The notes beneath the pieces are model-generated. The model had not been told where the DNA came from and did no database searches. It saw nothing but the letters and a program-made list of their open reading frames with translations. The translations under genes and the position numbers were made by a program. A stretch of DNA of 33,846 bases from Paracoccaceae bacterium (GTDB lineage Bacteria > Pseudomonadota > Alphaproteobacteria > Rhodobacterales > Rhodobacteraceae), in NCBI GenBank assembly GCA_027484915.1, contig JAIXSA010000113.1, positions 1-33,846 of the forward strand. The letters are read 5' to 3'. Positions 1-6,322 of this stretch are shown here, piece by piece (the stretch's first letter is position 1; each line of letters starts with the position of its first letter).

Positions 1-168
1 ACCCGCGGCTTCGGTGAACCCGAGTTCCGCCAGATCGGCCGCTGGATCATCGAGGTGGTCGCGGGTCTGGCAAAGAACGGCGAAGACGGCAACGCCGCCG
101 TCGAAGCCAAGGTCAAGGCCGAGGTCGAAGCCCTCTGCCAGACCTTCCCGATCTATCCGGGGCTTTGA
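1..168 (+). CDS. glyA: Serine hydroxymethyltransferase, C-terminal fragment
   Basis: The window opens inside this gene; only the last 55 codons and the TGA stop are present. The translation begins TRGFGEPEFRQIGRW and ends FPIYPGL. The TRGFGE...IG..I.EV pattern and the closing FPIY are typical of the C-terminal domain of the PLP enzyme that interconverts serine and glycine while charging tetrahydrofolate with a one-carbon unit. The active-site lysine and most of the PLP pocket lie upstream of the window and cannot be checked. The gene converges on the tRNA gene that ends 12 bases downstream. Family assignment is from recognised C-terminal sequence; the truncation is only the window edge. Confidence 0.9.
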   Translation, partial: TRGFGEPEFRQIGRWIIEVVAGLAKNGEDGNAAVEAKVKAEVEALCQTFPIYPGL

Positions 169-180
169 AAGGCAAGGGGG

Positions 181-257
181 TGGTAGGCCCGGAGGGACTC
201 GAACCCCCAACCAAGGCGTTATGAGCGCCCTGCTCTAACCAATTGAGCTACAGGCCC
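181..257 (-). tRNA. tRNA with CAU anticodon (Ile2 or elongator Met)
   Basis: Read on the minus strand, this 77-nt sequence folds as a complete cloverleaf. The acceptor stem GGGCCTG pairs with CGGGCCT. The D-arm is GCTC...GAGC and the anticodon stem GGGCG pairs with CGCCT around loop CTCATAA. The T-arm has GGGGG/CCCTC around TTCGAGT, and an encoded ACCA 3' end follows. The anticodon is CAU. The first acceptor pair is G-U, so it is not an initiator, which has an unpaired C1-A72. CAU is shared by elongator Met and by the isoleucine tRNA whose C34 becomes lysidine. The GGGCC-type acceptor stem resembles isoleucine tRNAs, so I lean to Ile2, but identity cannot be settled by anticodon alone. Confidence 0.93.
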
Positions 258-310
258 GTAGCGGCATCTGCCTAGCAGACCAGCCGCGCGGGTCAAGCGA
301 TTGGCGGGGG

Positions 311-338
311 TTGAGATATGCCAAGACCGTGCTAGGCT
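311..338 (+). promoter_or_regulatory. Candidate sigma-70 promoter for the small ORF at 376
   Basis: TTGAGA at 311-316 and TAGGCT at 333-338 are separated by 16 bases. The -10 lies about 38 bases before the start codon at 376. TAGGCT-like -10 hexamers are plausible for this group. Assignment is by eye. Confidence 0.4.
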
Positions 339-375
339 TTTCATACAACAACACGAATATGGGAAGAGGGGCAAA

Positions 376-618
376 ATGAACAAGATTGCTTGGGGCTTGG
401 CCGGGGCCAGTGTGTGGGTGACCACAACCGTTGCTGCCTGGGCGGGCCAACCGCAGCCGCCCGCCGTCGAAAACGACAACAGCGGCGAGGGGCTGTTGCT
501 TCTCGTACTTATCGGCGCTGTGGTCTTTGCTGTCGCCAAAGGCAAGGCGAAACCGGTGGAAGAGGGCGCGCCCGAGATCGCCGACGCCGAGGACGGTGCT
601 GGGACCGGCAAGTACTAG
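376..618 (+). CDS. Small secreted or membrane protein of unknown function
   Basis: This is an 80-residue protein I do not recognise. Residues 1-23 look like a signal peptide (a Lys near the N-terminus, a hydrophobic run, then a small-residue AWA motif). Residues about 38-55 form a second hydrophobic helix (LLLLVLIGAVVFAVA) followed by a basic KGKAK and then an acidic tail. A single-pass inner-membrane protein with a short periplasmic segment is therefore likely. I chose ATG 376 rather than an in-frame upstream start at 301 because GAAGAGGGG lies just before it and because it places the signal sequence at the N-terminus. Its last bases overlap the stop of the convergent desaturase gene by four bases. 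It appears to be a single-gene unit with its own promoter. Confidence 0.7.
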   Translation: MNKIAWGLAGASVWVTTTVAAWAGQPQPPAVENDNSGEGLLLLVLIGAVVFAVAKGKAKPVEEGAPEIADAEDGAGTGKY

Positions 619-1565
619 GCGCCACCCAGCCGCAGCATCCTGCGGACCGGGTCCCACAAGACAGGCCAAAGCCGCTGGCTCATCAGCGGCTTTTCCACAT
701 CTTCGGTCAGCCCGAAGGTCAGACGCTCATCCCCCCGGATCACATAGAGCGTCCCGAACATCCAGTCCCACAGCGCGAGCGAATTCCCCAGGTTCTTGCC
801 GTAATGCGCGGGGTCCGTGCTGTGGTGAATCTGGTGCTGCGCGGGCGAGATGACGATCCGCTCCAGCACCGGTCCATAGCTCAGCCAAACATGGCTATGG
901 TGCAGGGCCGCAAGGCCTGCATTCGTCAGCACGATGAAGAGGTTGATCCCCGCGATCTCGGCCACCGCCAGCCCGCTGGCCGAACTGCCCAACAGCACCC
1001 CCTGGCAAAGCCCGACAAACAGCGCGACTGCCCAGCCGGTCAGCAAAAGTGCCAGCGGGTGCTGGCGGTAGGTGGTGAAGGGCGTCATCACCTCGGCGCT
1101 GTGGTGGACGGCGTGCAGCGGCCAGATGATCGGGAAGCGATGGAAGACGCGGTGCATCCAGTACAGCGCGAAGTCGGACGGCAGCCAGAGCAGGAAGGCC
1201 AGCGCCACCGGCCCCAGACTTGTCGCAGGCAGAAGGGCAGGGACCAGGCCCGCCACCCCGGCTGCGACCCCTGTCGTCAGCGCGATGCTGCTGAACATAC
1301 CCAACACTGCAAGGATCCGTCCCAGCACGAAAAGCTGCAGGTCGATCCAGTGCGAGGGATGCCCCCAGATGCGCACGGGCAAAAGCCAGCGCCAGAACCC
1401 TTCGCCGTTCCCACGTCTGCGGTAGACCAGCCAGGCTGCCACACCAGCCAGCGCCAGATAGACCGGTGCCGTCACCAGCCCCGGCCCGAACAGCACGTCA
1501 TAGACAAACCGGATCGCGTCCAAACCCACCCCCCGTGCTCCGTACAGCCAATAGGCCAGTGGCAA
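615..1565 (-). CDS. Sterol desaturase / fatty acid hydroxylase family membrane protein
   Basis: This is an integral membrane di-iron oxygenase of the fatty acid hydroxylase superfamily, up to 316 residues. The histidine clusters that bind the iron pair are all visible: HRVFH at 138-142, HAVHH at 151-155, HHSH at 222-225 and HQIHH at 244-248. Hydrophobic segments lie at about 32-48, 77-130 and 170-220. Known family members hydroxylate or desaturate sterols, fatty acids or carotenoids using O2; the substrate here cannot be told from sequence. The longest reading starts at TTG 1565. A GTG at 1529 with GGAG seven bases upstream is an attractive alternative, and a possible promoter (TTGACC 1570-1575, TATTGG 1548-1553) would overlap the extra codons. 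The gene is divergent from purM and seems to be transcribed alone. Confidence 0.88.
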   Translation of the reverse strand: MPLAYWLYGARGVGLDAIRFVYDVLFGPGLVTAPVYLALAGVAAWLVYRRRGNGEGFWRWLLPVRIWGHPSHWIDLQLFVLGRILAVLGMFSSIALTTGVAAGVAGLVPALLPATSLGPVALAFLLWLPSDFALYWMHRVFHRFPIIWPLHAVHHSAEVMTPFTTYRQHPLALLLTGWAVALFVGLCQGVLLGSSASGLAVAEIAGINLFIVLTNAGLAALHHSHVWLSYGPVLERIVISPAQHQIHHSTDPAHYGKNLGNSLALWDWMFGTLYVIRGDERLTFGLTEDVEKPLMSQRLWPVLWDPVRRMLRLGGA

Positions 1566-1583
1566 GACCGGTCAAGCCCGGAG

Positions 1584-1612
1584 TTGCCGCCGCAGTGCAT
1601 CTGGTGTAGCGG
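1584..1612 (+). promoter_or_regulatory. Candidate promoter for purM-purN
   Basis: TTGCCG at 1584-1589 and TAGCGG at 1607-1612 are separated by 17 bases, about 34 bases ahead of the purM start. No purine-repressor-like palindrome was obvious. The hexamers are only fair matches. Confidence 0.3.
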
Positions 1613-1645
1613 ACGCCTGATACCGGGCATTGAAGGGGATGCGAC

Positions 1646-2692
1646 ATGGCGACGGGGCACAATGGTCTGACCTATGCCGATGCGGGCGTGGACATCGATG
1701 CCGGGAATGCCCTCGTCGACCGGATCAAGCCTGCCGCCAAGTCCACCAGCCGGTCCGGGGTGATGGGCGGTCTCGGCGGCTTCGGCGCTCTCTTCGACCT
1801 CAAGGCCGCGGGTTACCAAGACCCGATCCTTGTGGCCGCCACCGACGGCGTCGGCACCAAGCTGCGCATCGCCATCGACACCGGCCACGTCGACACCATC
1901 GGGATCGACCTTGTCGCCATGTGCGTCAACGACCTTGTCTGTCAGGGCGCGGAACCCCTGTTCTTCCTGGACTATTTCGCGACCGGCAAGCTTGAGGTCG
2001 AAGAGGCCACCCGCATCATCACCGGCATTGCCAAGGGCTGCGCCGACAGTGGCTGCGCCCTGATCGGGGGCGAGACGGCCGAAATGCCCGGCATGTACCA
2101 CAAGGGCGACTTCGACCTTGCAGGCTTTGCTGTCGGCGCGATGGAGCGGGGCCAGGACCTGCCGCGCGACGTTCATAATGGCGACGTCCTTCTCGGCCTC
2201 GCCTCCAGCGGCGTCCACTCCAACGGCTACAGCTTCGTCCGCAAGGTGGTGGAGCTTTCCGGACTCGGCTGGGACGCGGCCTCCCCCTTCTCCGACGGGT
2301 CGCTCGGCGAAGCTCTCCTCACGCCGACCCGCCTCTATGTGAAACAAGCCCTCGCCGCCGTCCGCGCCGGTGGGGTCCACGGCCTTGCCCACATCACCGG
2401 CGGTGGCCTGACGGAAAACCCGCCCCGCGTCCTTCCCGAAGGCCTCGCCTGCGAGATCGACCTCGGCGCCTGGACGCTGCCCCCGGTCTTCCGCTGGCTC
2501 GCCACCACCGCGAACATGTCGGAACCCGAGCTTCTGAAGACCTTCAACTGCGGCATCGGCATGATCCTCGTCGTCGCGGAAGACCGCGCCGAGGCCCTTA
2601 CCGACCTCCTGACCCAAGAGGGCGAGACCGTCACCCGCCTTGGCCGCATCATCGAAGGGCAGGGGGTCATCTACAAGGGCAAGCTCCTGTGA
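1646..2692 (+). CDS. purM: Phosphoribosylformylglycinamidine cyclo-ligase (AIR synthetase)
   Basis: PurM catalyses the ATP-dependent ring closure of formylglycinamidine ribonucleotide to aminoimidazole ribonucleotide, the fifth step of de novo purine synthesis, in the cytosol. The 348-residue length matches the family. Recognisable stretches are [13 protein letters not shown] near residue 9, a glycine-rich [10 protein letters not shown] at 41-50, the nucleotide-binding DGVGTKL at 67-73, [19 protein letters not shown] at about 92-110, [11 protein letters not shown] near 142, and [19 protein letters not shown]. The ATG at 1646 is preceded by AAGGGGATG, a reasonable ribosome site. Its stop overlaps the purN start (GTGA), so the two steps, which flank the pathway's ring closure, are translationally coupled. 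Confidence 0.97.
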   Translation: MATGHNGLTYADAGVDIDAGNALVDRIKPAAKSTSRSGVMGGLGGFGALFDLKAAGYQDPILVAATDGVGTKLRIAIDTGHVDTIGIDLVAMCVNDLVCQGAEPLFFLDYFATGKLEVEEATRIITGIAKGCADSGCALIGGETAEMPGMYHKGDFDLAGFAVGAMERGQDLPRDVHNGDVLLGLASSGVHSNGYSFVRKVVELSGLGWDAASPFSDGSLGEALLTPTRLYVKQALAAVRAGGVHGLAHITGGGLTENPPRVLPEGLACEIDLGAWTLPPVFRWLATTANMSEPELLKTFNCGIGMILVVAEDRAEALTDLLTQEGETVTRLGRIIEGQGVIYKGKLL

Positions 2693-3279
2693 AGCGCATC
2701 GCCATCCTGATTTCCGGGGGTGGCTCGAACATGCTGGCGCTTGCCCGCGACATGGCCGAGGGCGCATATGCCCAGCCTGTCCTCGTCGCCTCGAACGATC
2801 CAACGGCAGGGGGCATCGCCAAGGCCGCAGCCTTGGGCATCCCCACCGCCGCCGTCGACCACCGCCCCTTTGGCAAGGACCGCCCGGCGTTCGAGGCCGC
2901 GCTTAGCGAAAAGATCGACGCGACAAACCCCGACATCCTCTGCCTCGCCGGTTTCATGCGCATACTGACCCCCGGCTTCATCCGCCGCTATGAAGGGAGG
3001 ATGCTCAATATCCACCCCTCGCTCCTCCCGAAATACCCCGGCCTCCACACCCACGCCCGGGCCCTTGCCGCAGGCGACCAGGAAGCAGGTTGCACCGTCC
3101 ACGAAGTCACCGCCGACCTCGACGCTGGCCCCATCCTCGGCCAGGCCCGCGTCCCGGTCCTGCCGGGCGATACCGATGATACCCTCGCCGCCCGCGTCCT
3201 GACCCAGGAACACCGGCTCTACCCGGCCGTCCTCCGCCGCTTCGCCACCGGCGACCGGACGCCCGTCCTACTTCCCTGA
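2689..3279 (+). CDS. purN: Phosphoribosylglycinamide formyltransferase
   Basis: PurN transfers the formyl group from 10-formyltetrahydrofolate to glycinamide ribonucleotide, step three of purine synthesis. The protein has 196 residues, close to the E. coli enzyme. The N-terminal phosphate loop is ISGGGSN (8-14). The catalytic trio is visible as N107 and H109 within [10 protein letters not shown] and D145 within DLDAGPIL, matching N106, H108 and D144 of E. coli. It starts at GTG 2689 inside the purM stop (four-base GTGA overlap), which fixes the start and implies coupled translation. Its 3' end overlaps the convergent DUF454 gene by 12 bases, so there is no room for a separate terminator between them. 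Confidence 0.96.
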   Translation: MKRIAILISGGGSNMLALARDMAEGAYAQPVLVASNDPTAGGIAKAAALGIPTAAVDHRPFGKDRPAFEAALSEKIDATNPDILCLAGFMRILTPGFIRRYEGRMLNIHPSLLPKYPGLHTHARALAAGDQEAGCTVHEVTADLDAGPILGQARVPVLPGDTDDTLAARVLTQEHRLYPAVLRRFATGDRTPVLLP

Positions 3280-3633
3280 CGGCCCATCCGGCCGCGTCAG
3301 CACGAAGCCCGCGCCAATGGCCATCAGCGCGACCTGCGCCAGCAGCAGCTTCCACGGTGCCCCCGCCGCAACCGACCCGACCAGCACCGCCGCCATGCTG
3401 CCGACCGCCAGCCGCTTGGCCTTGCGCGAGATCGCACCGTTCTCCTCCCAGTTCCGGATCGGCGGCCCAAAGACCGGATGCGTCACAAGCCAGCCATGCA
3501 GCCGGGGCGAGGACCGGGCGAAACACGCCGCCGCCAGCAAGAGGAACGGCGTCGTCGGCAACACCGGCAGCACCACACCCAGAAGCCCCAGCCCCAGGAA
3601 CAGCCAGCCCGCCGCCAGCCACAGACCCCGCAT
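3268..3633 (-). CDS. DUF454 (YbaN-like) small inner-membrane protein
   Basis: This is a 121-residue membrane protein of the YbaN/DUF454 family, whose role is not known. Two N-terminal hydrophobic segments (about 4-20 and 26-38) surround the family signature LPVLPTTPFLLLAA. This is followed by CFARSSPR, a histidine-containing LVTHPVFGPPI and then I..WEENGAI, all characteristic of DUF454. Two more hydrophobic stretches (75-95 and 97-112) complete the fold. ATG 3633 is preceded by GGAGGG, a strong ribosome site, so the much longer upstream extension of the frame is not used. It diverges from rnd and converges, with overlap, on purN. No function should be inferred from the neighbours. Confidence 0.87.
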   Translation of the reverse strand: MRGLWLAAGWLFLGLGLLGVVLPVLPTTPFLLLAAACFARSSPRLHGWLVTHPVFGPPIRNWEENGAISRKAKRLAVGSMAAVLVGSVAAGAPWKLLLAQVALMAIGAGFVLTRPDGPSGK

Positions 3634-3691
3634 CCGACCCTCCGCGAAAGCGCCACCAAGGCACGCCCGCCCCCCGTCCACAACCCCGCTC

Positions 3692-3720
3692 TTCCCTTTT
3701 CCCTGCGATCCGCCTATAGC
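3692..3720 (+). promoter_or_regulatory. Candidate promoter for rnd
   Basis: TTCCCT at 3692-3697 and a good -10, TATAGC at 3715-3720, are separated by 17 bases. The -10 lies 45 bases ahead of the start at 3766. The -35 is weak. Confidence 0.35.
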
Positions 3721-3765
3721 AGCCCGGAAAATGTGCGGGATGACCCCGCGGGCGAAAGGCATCCG

Positions 3766-4920
3766 ATGCGCACGATCACCACGACCGACGAGCTTGCCGC
3801 CTACTGCGCCCTCGCCAAATCCCAACCCTTCGTCACCATCGACACCGAGTTCCTGCGCGAACGCACCTACTGGTCCAAGCTCTGCCTGATCCAGATGGCG
3901 CTGCCTGGCGCAGGCGAGGCCGTGCTGATCGACCCGATCGAAGCCCCGGACATGTCGATGAAGCCGCTGTACGACCTCTTCCGCCACGAGGCGACGGTGA
4001 AGGTCTTCCACGCCGCCCGGCAGGACCTGGAAATCTTCTTCGTCGAAGGCGGGGTTTTTCCGAAGCCCCTCTTCGACACCCAGGTCGCCGCGATGGTCTG
4101 CGGCTTCGGCGAACAGGTCGGCTACGAAACCCTGGTCAAGCGCATCGCCAAGGCCAACCTCGACAAGACCTCGCGCTTCACCGACTGGTCGCGCAGGCCG
4201 CTCTCCGAGGCGCAGAAGGACTATGCCATCGCCGACGTCACCCACCTGCGGGTGATCTACGAATTCCTTGCGGCCCAACTGAAAAAGAACGGCCGCGCCG
4301 ACTGGGTGGCCGAGGAACTGTCCCTGCTGACTGATCCCGCGACCTATACCGTCAACCCCGACGACGCCTGGCAGCGCATCAAGACCCGCACCACCTCTGG
4401 CCGCTTCCTTGCGGTGGTGAAGGCGCTGGCCCGCTTCCGCGAATCCTATGCGCAGTCGCAGAACGTCCCCCGCAGCCGCGTGATGAAGGACGACGCGCTG
4501 CTCGAACTCGCCTCCACCCGCCCCACCTCGGTCGAGGAACTGGGCCGCTCCCGCCTTCTTTTGCGCGAAGGCCGCAAGCCCGAGATCGCCGATGGCATCC
4601 TGGCCGCAGTGAAGGAAGGGCTGGAGATGAAGCCCGAGGACATGCCGAAGCTCGACCTCTCGCGCGAACAGATGCAGGTCAATCCGGCATTGGCCGACCT
4701 CCTCCGGGTGCTTCTCAAGGCCAAGTCCGAATCACTCGGCGTCGCCCCTCGCCTCATCGCTTCGTCCGCCGAGCTGGATCAGATCGCCGCCGGCGACCGC
4801 GACGTGCCCGCGCTGAACGGTTGGCGGCGTGAGGCTTTCGGTGACGACGCTCTCCGCCTTTGCAAGGGCGAGATCGCGCTTTCCGCCAAGGGCAACGAAG
4901 TCCGCGTCGTCCACCTCTGA
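3766..4920 (+). CDS. rnd: Ribonuclease D
   Basis: RNase D is a 3'-5' exoribonuclease that trims the 3' ends of tRNA precursors and other small RNAs. The DEDDy catalytic set is visible: D26 and E28 in VTIDTEFLRERTYW (Exo I), D87 in FHAARQDLEIF (Exo II), and Y153 with D157 in DYAIADVTHL (Exo III). An HRDC nucleic-acid-binding domain follows at about 210-285 (RF LAVVKALARFRE...). At 384 residues it matches the bacterial family (about 375). I start at ATG 3766; the open frame runs much further upstream but without a convincing ribosome site, and the protein starts properly at MRTITTTDEL. It is divergent from the DUF454 gene and convergent with the lipoprotein gene. Confidence 0.95.
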   Translation: MRTITTTDELAAYCALAKSQPFVTIDTEFLRERTYWSKLCLIQMALPGAGEAVLIDPIEAPDMSMKPLYDLFRHEATVKVFHAARQDLEIFFVEGGVFPKPLFDTQVAAMVCGFGEQVGYETLVKRIAKANLDKTSRFTDWSRRPLSEAQKDYAIADVTHLRVIYEFLAAQLKKNGRADWVAEELSLLTDPATYTVNPDDAWQRIKTRTTSGRFLAVVKALARFRESYAQSQNVPRSRVMKDDALLELASTRPTSVEELGRSRLLLREGRKPEIADGILAAVKEGLEMKPEDMPKLDLSREQMQVNPALADLLRVLLKAKSESLGVAPRLIASSAELDQIAAGDRDVPALNGWRREAFGDDALRLCKGEIALSAKGNEVRVVHL

Positions 4921-4927
4921 CGTCCCG

Positions 4928-4964
4928 CTCGTCGATGACTGCGTCACTCCTCGCTTGCGACGAG
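4928..4964. terminator. Possible hairpin between convergent rnd and lipoprotein genes
   Basis: CTCGTCG at 4928-4934 is perfectly complementary to CGACGAG at 4958-4964. A smaller GAC/GTC stem lies inside the loop. It sits in the 77-bp space after the rnd stop and before the stop of the convergent lipoprotein gene. There is no T-tract, so terminator function is only a guess from position. Confidence 0.3.
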
Positions 4965-4997
4965 AAGCCAAAGGCGCAGGAGGAGCTTTCCTTGAAC

Positions 4998-5456
4998 CTA
5001 CCGCTGCGCCGACCTTGCGTTGGTCGCGCCCTGCACCACGATCTCGCGGACGTTCTGCAACTTCACATCCGAGATGTAGATGGCCACGTCGATCTCGCGC
5101 GAGGCCTGCGTGTTGACGTCCGTCGCGCCCGTCGGGGGCAGCAACCGGAACTCATAGACCAGCACGCCATCTTCACCGACGTCGCGCCCGACCAGCTCGG
5201 CATTCCACCATCCCTGCGTCGGTGTCACCCCACGCGCGCGCACAACGGCTCCGCCTGGGATCGGCTCGACGCTCATTGACAGCACGGTCTCGACCAGCCC
5301 GCGCGGGTCTGACGCCGCTCCGGGCAGCACGATCGTCTCGCGCGGTTCGGATTTGCGGAACCAGTTGAACGGGTTCAGCTTGCTCTGCCGGATGGCACCG
5401 CAGCCCCCAAGGGCGAGGGCAAGGCCAAGAACGACATGACGGCGAGAAACGGGCAT
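4998..5456 (-). CDS. Predicted lipoprotein of unknown function
   Basis: This 152-residue protein has a lipoprotein signal: MPVSRRHVVLGLALALGGC, with lipobox LGGC at 16-19 and the lipidated cysteine at 19. The twin arginines at 5-6 are incidental rather than a clear Tat motif. The mature part is mostly beta-prone, with no Cys pair or metal motif. NPFNWFRKS just after the anchor and REIDVAIYISDVKLQNVREIVVQGATNARS near the end look like conserved segments, but I do not recognise the family. ATG 5456 is chosen because it gives a proper signal sequence and has AGGA upstream; the open frame continues beyond it. The gene diverges from the sufE-type gene across 120 bp and converges on rnd. Confidence 0.75.
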   Translation of the reverse strand: MPVSRRHVVLGLALALGGCGAIRQSKLNPFNWFRKSEPRETIVLPGAASDPRGLVETVLSMSVEPIPGGAVVRARGVTPTQGWWNAELVGRDVGEDGVLVYEFRLLPPTGATDVNTQASREIDVAIYISDVKLQNVREIVVQGATNARSAQR

Positions 5457-5576
5457 GGGCAAGCATCCTGACAGACTGCCTCTTGGGTAGCCGATGGCAC
5501 CGCATTTGAAAAGCGCTTCTCTGGACTGGACCTTTGTCCTCGGCGGGCTTACCTCAGCCGCATCAAGGAGCATCGC

Positions 5577-5987
5577 ATGGCCACCGCAGCCTTCGAAGAG
5601 ATCGCCGAAACCTTCGACTTTCTGGACGACTGGGAAGACCGCTACCGTCATGTGATCGAGCTGGGCAAGGCGATGCCTCCCCTGGACGACAGTTTCAAGG
5701 TCCCGGCCCTCAAGGTGCAGGGCTGCGCCAGTCAGGTCTGGCTGCGACCGATGGTCGAGGGCGGTCGGTTCGACTTTCAGGGCGACAGCGACGCGATGAT
5801 CGTGCGCGGCCTGATTGCCGTCCTGCACGCGCTTTATTCCGGCGTTCCGCTGGCGGATGTGGCCAAGATCGACGCAACTGCCGAACTCGGCCGCCTGGGC
5901 CTGAACGAGCACCTCTCCAGTCAGCGCTCGAACGGCGTCCGCGCGATGGTGCAGCGCATCCGCGAGGAAGCGGCTAGCCGCGCGTGA
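5577..5987 (+). CDS. sufE: SufE family cysteine desulfuration protein
   Basis: SufE-type proteins accept persulfide sulfur from a SufS-like cysteine desulfurase through a single conserved cysteine and pass it to the SUF iron-sulfur scaffold. The protein has 136 residues, the usual length. The acceptor loop is VQGCASQVWL with the catalytic Cys at 50. The N-terminal FDFLDDWEDRYRHVIELGK and the C-terminal LGLNEHLSSQRSNGVRAM are both diagnostic. AAGGAG at 5565-5570 sets the ATG at 5577. No other suf gene is nearby, so it is a detached member of the system, as is common in this group. Its end overlaps the convergent DUF427 gene by 14 bases within a palindrome. Confidence 0.95.
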   Translation: MATAAFEEIAETFDFLDDWEDRYRHVIELGKAMPPLDDSFKVPALKVQGCASQVWLRPMVEGGRFDFQGDSDAMIVRGLIAVLHALYSGVPLADVAKIDATAELGRLGLNEHLSSQRSNGVRAMVQRIREEAASRA

Positions 5988-5996
5988 CCGTCACGC
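5970..5996. terminator. Paired palindromes spanning the sufE and DUF427 stops
   Basis: GCGGCTAGCCGC (5970-5981) is a perfect 12-base palindrome that contains the DUF427 stop. GCGTGACCGTCACGC (5982-5996) forms a six-base-pair stem with a three-base loop that contains the sufE TGA. Together they occupy the overlap of two convergent genes. No T-tract follows on either strand. A bidirectional terminator or RNA 3'-end stabiliser is inferred from position only. Confidence 0.4.
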
Positions 5997-6312
5997 TTGG
6001 GTAGAACGCCAGGTGGCCCGCGATGGGGGCCATGTCGGGCAGGGGGGTCTCATAGGACCAGACCGCGTTCTCCAGCCGGCCTGCCGGGGTTTCGACCGAG
6101 TAATAGCTCGCCTGGCCCTTCCACGGGCAGGTCGTCGCCTTGTCCGTGCGCTGCAGCCTGCCCATGTCGATATCCGCGCGCGGGACATAGACGACGGGCG
6201 GGTAGCTCCCTTCCTTCAACTCTAGCGCGTTGCGGCTTTCCCCCAGCGGGGTCCCGCCCACCGTGACCGTGACCGGCCCGGCAATCGGAGTGATCGTGAT
6301 GTGGCTGGCCAT
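5974..6312 (-). CDS. DUF427 domain protein
   Basis: This 112-residue cytosolic protein belongs to the DUF427 family, small beta-rich proteins of unknown function. Family features visible are RVWV-like strands replaced here by VTVTVGGTPLGES, then VVYVPRADIDMGRLQRTD, the signature TTCPWKGQASYYSV at about 60-73, and AVWSYETPLPDMAPIAGHLAFYP near the C-terminus. The start at 6312 has GGAG seven bases upstream. It follows the aminopeptidase P gene by only ten bases, in the same direction, so the two are likely cotranscribed; there is no known functional link. It overlaps sufE at its 3' end. Confidence 0.9.
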   Translation of the reverse strand: MASHITITPIAGPVTVTVGGTPLGESRNALELKEGSYPPVVYVPRADIDMGRLQRTDKATTCPWKGQASYYSVETPAGRLENAVWSYETPLPDMAPIAGHLAFYPSVTVTRG

Positions 6313-6322
6313 CGGTGGCTCC

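Noticed and set aside
1472-2803. Long open frame (443 codons) on the minus strand across purM
   Set aside because: It is antisense to a clearly identified purM, and its composition is what GC-rich third positions produce in the opposite frame. It shows no domain.
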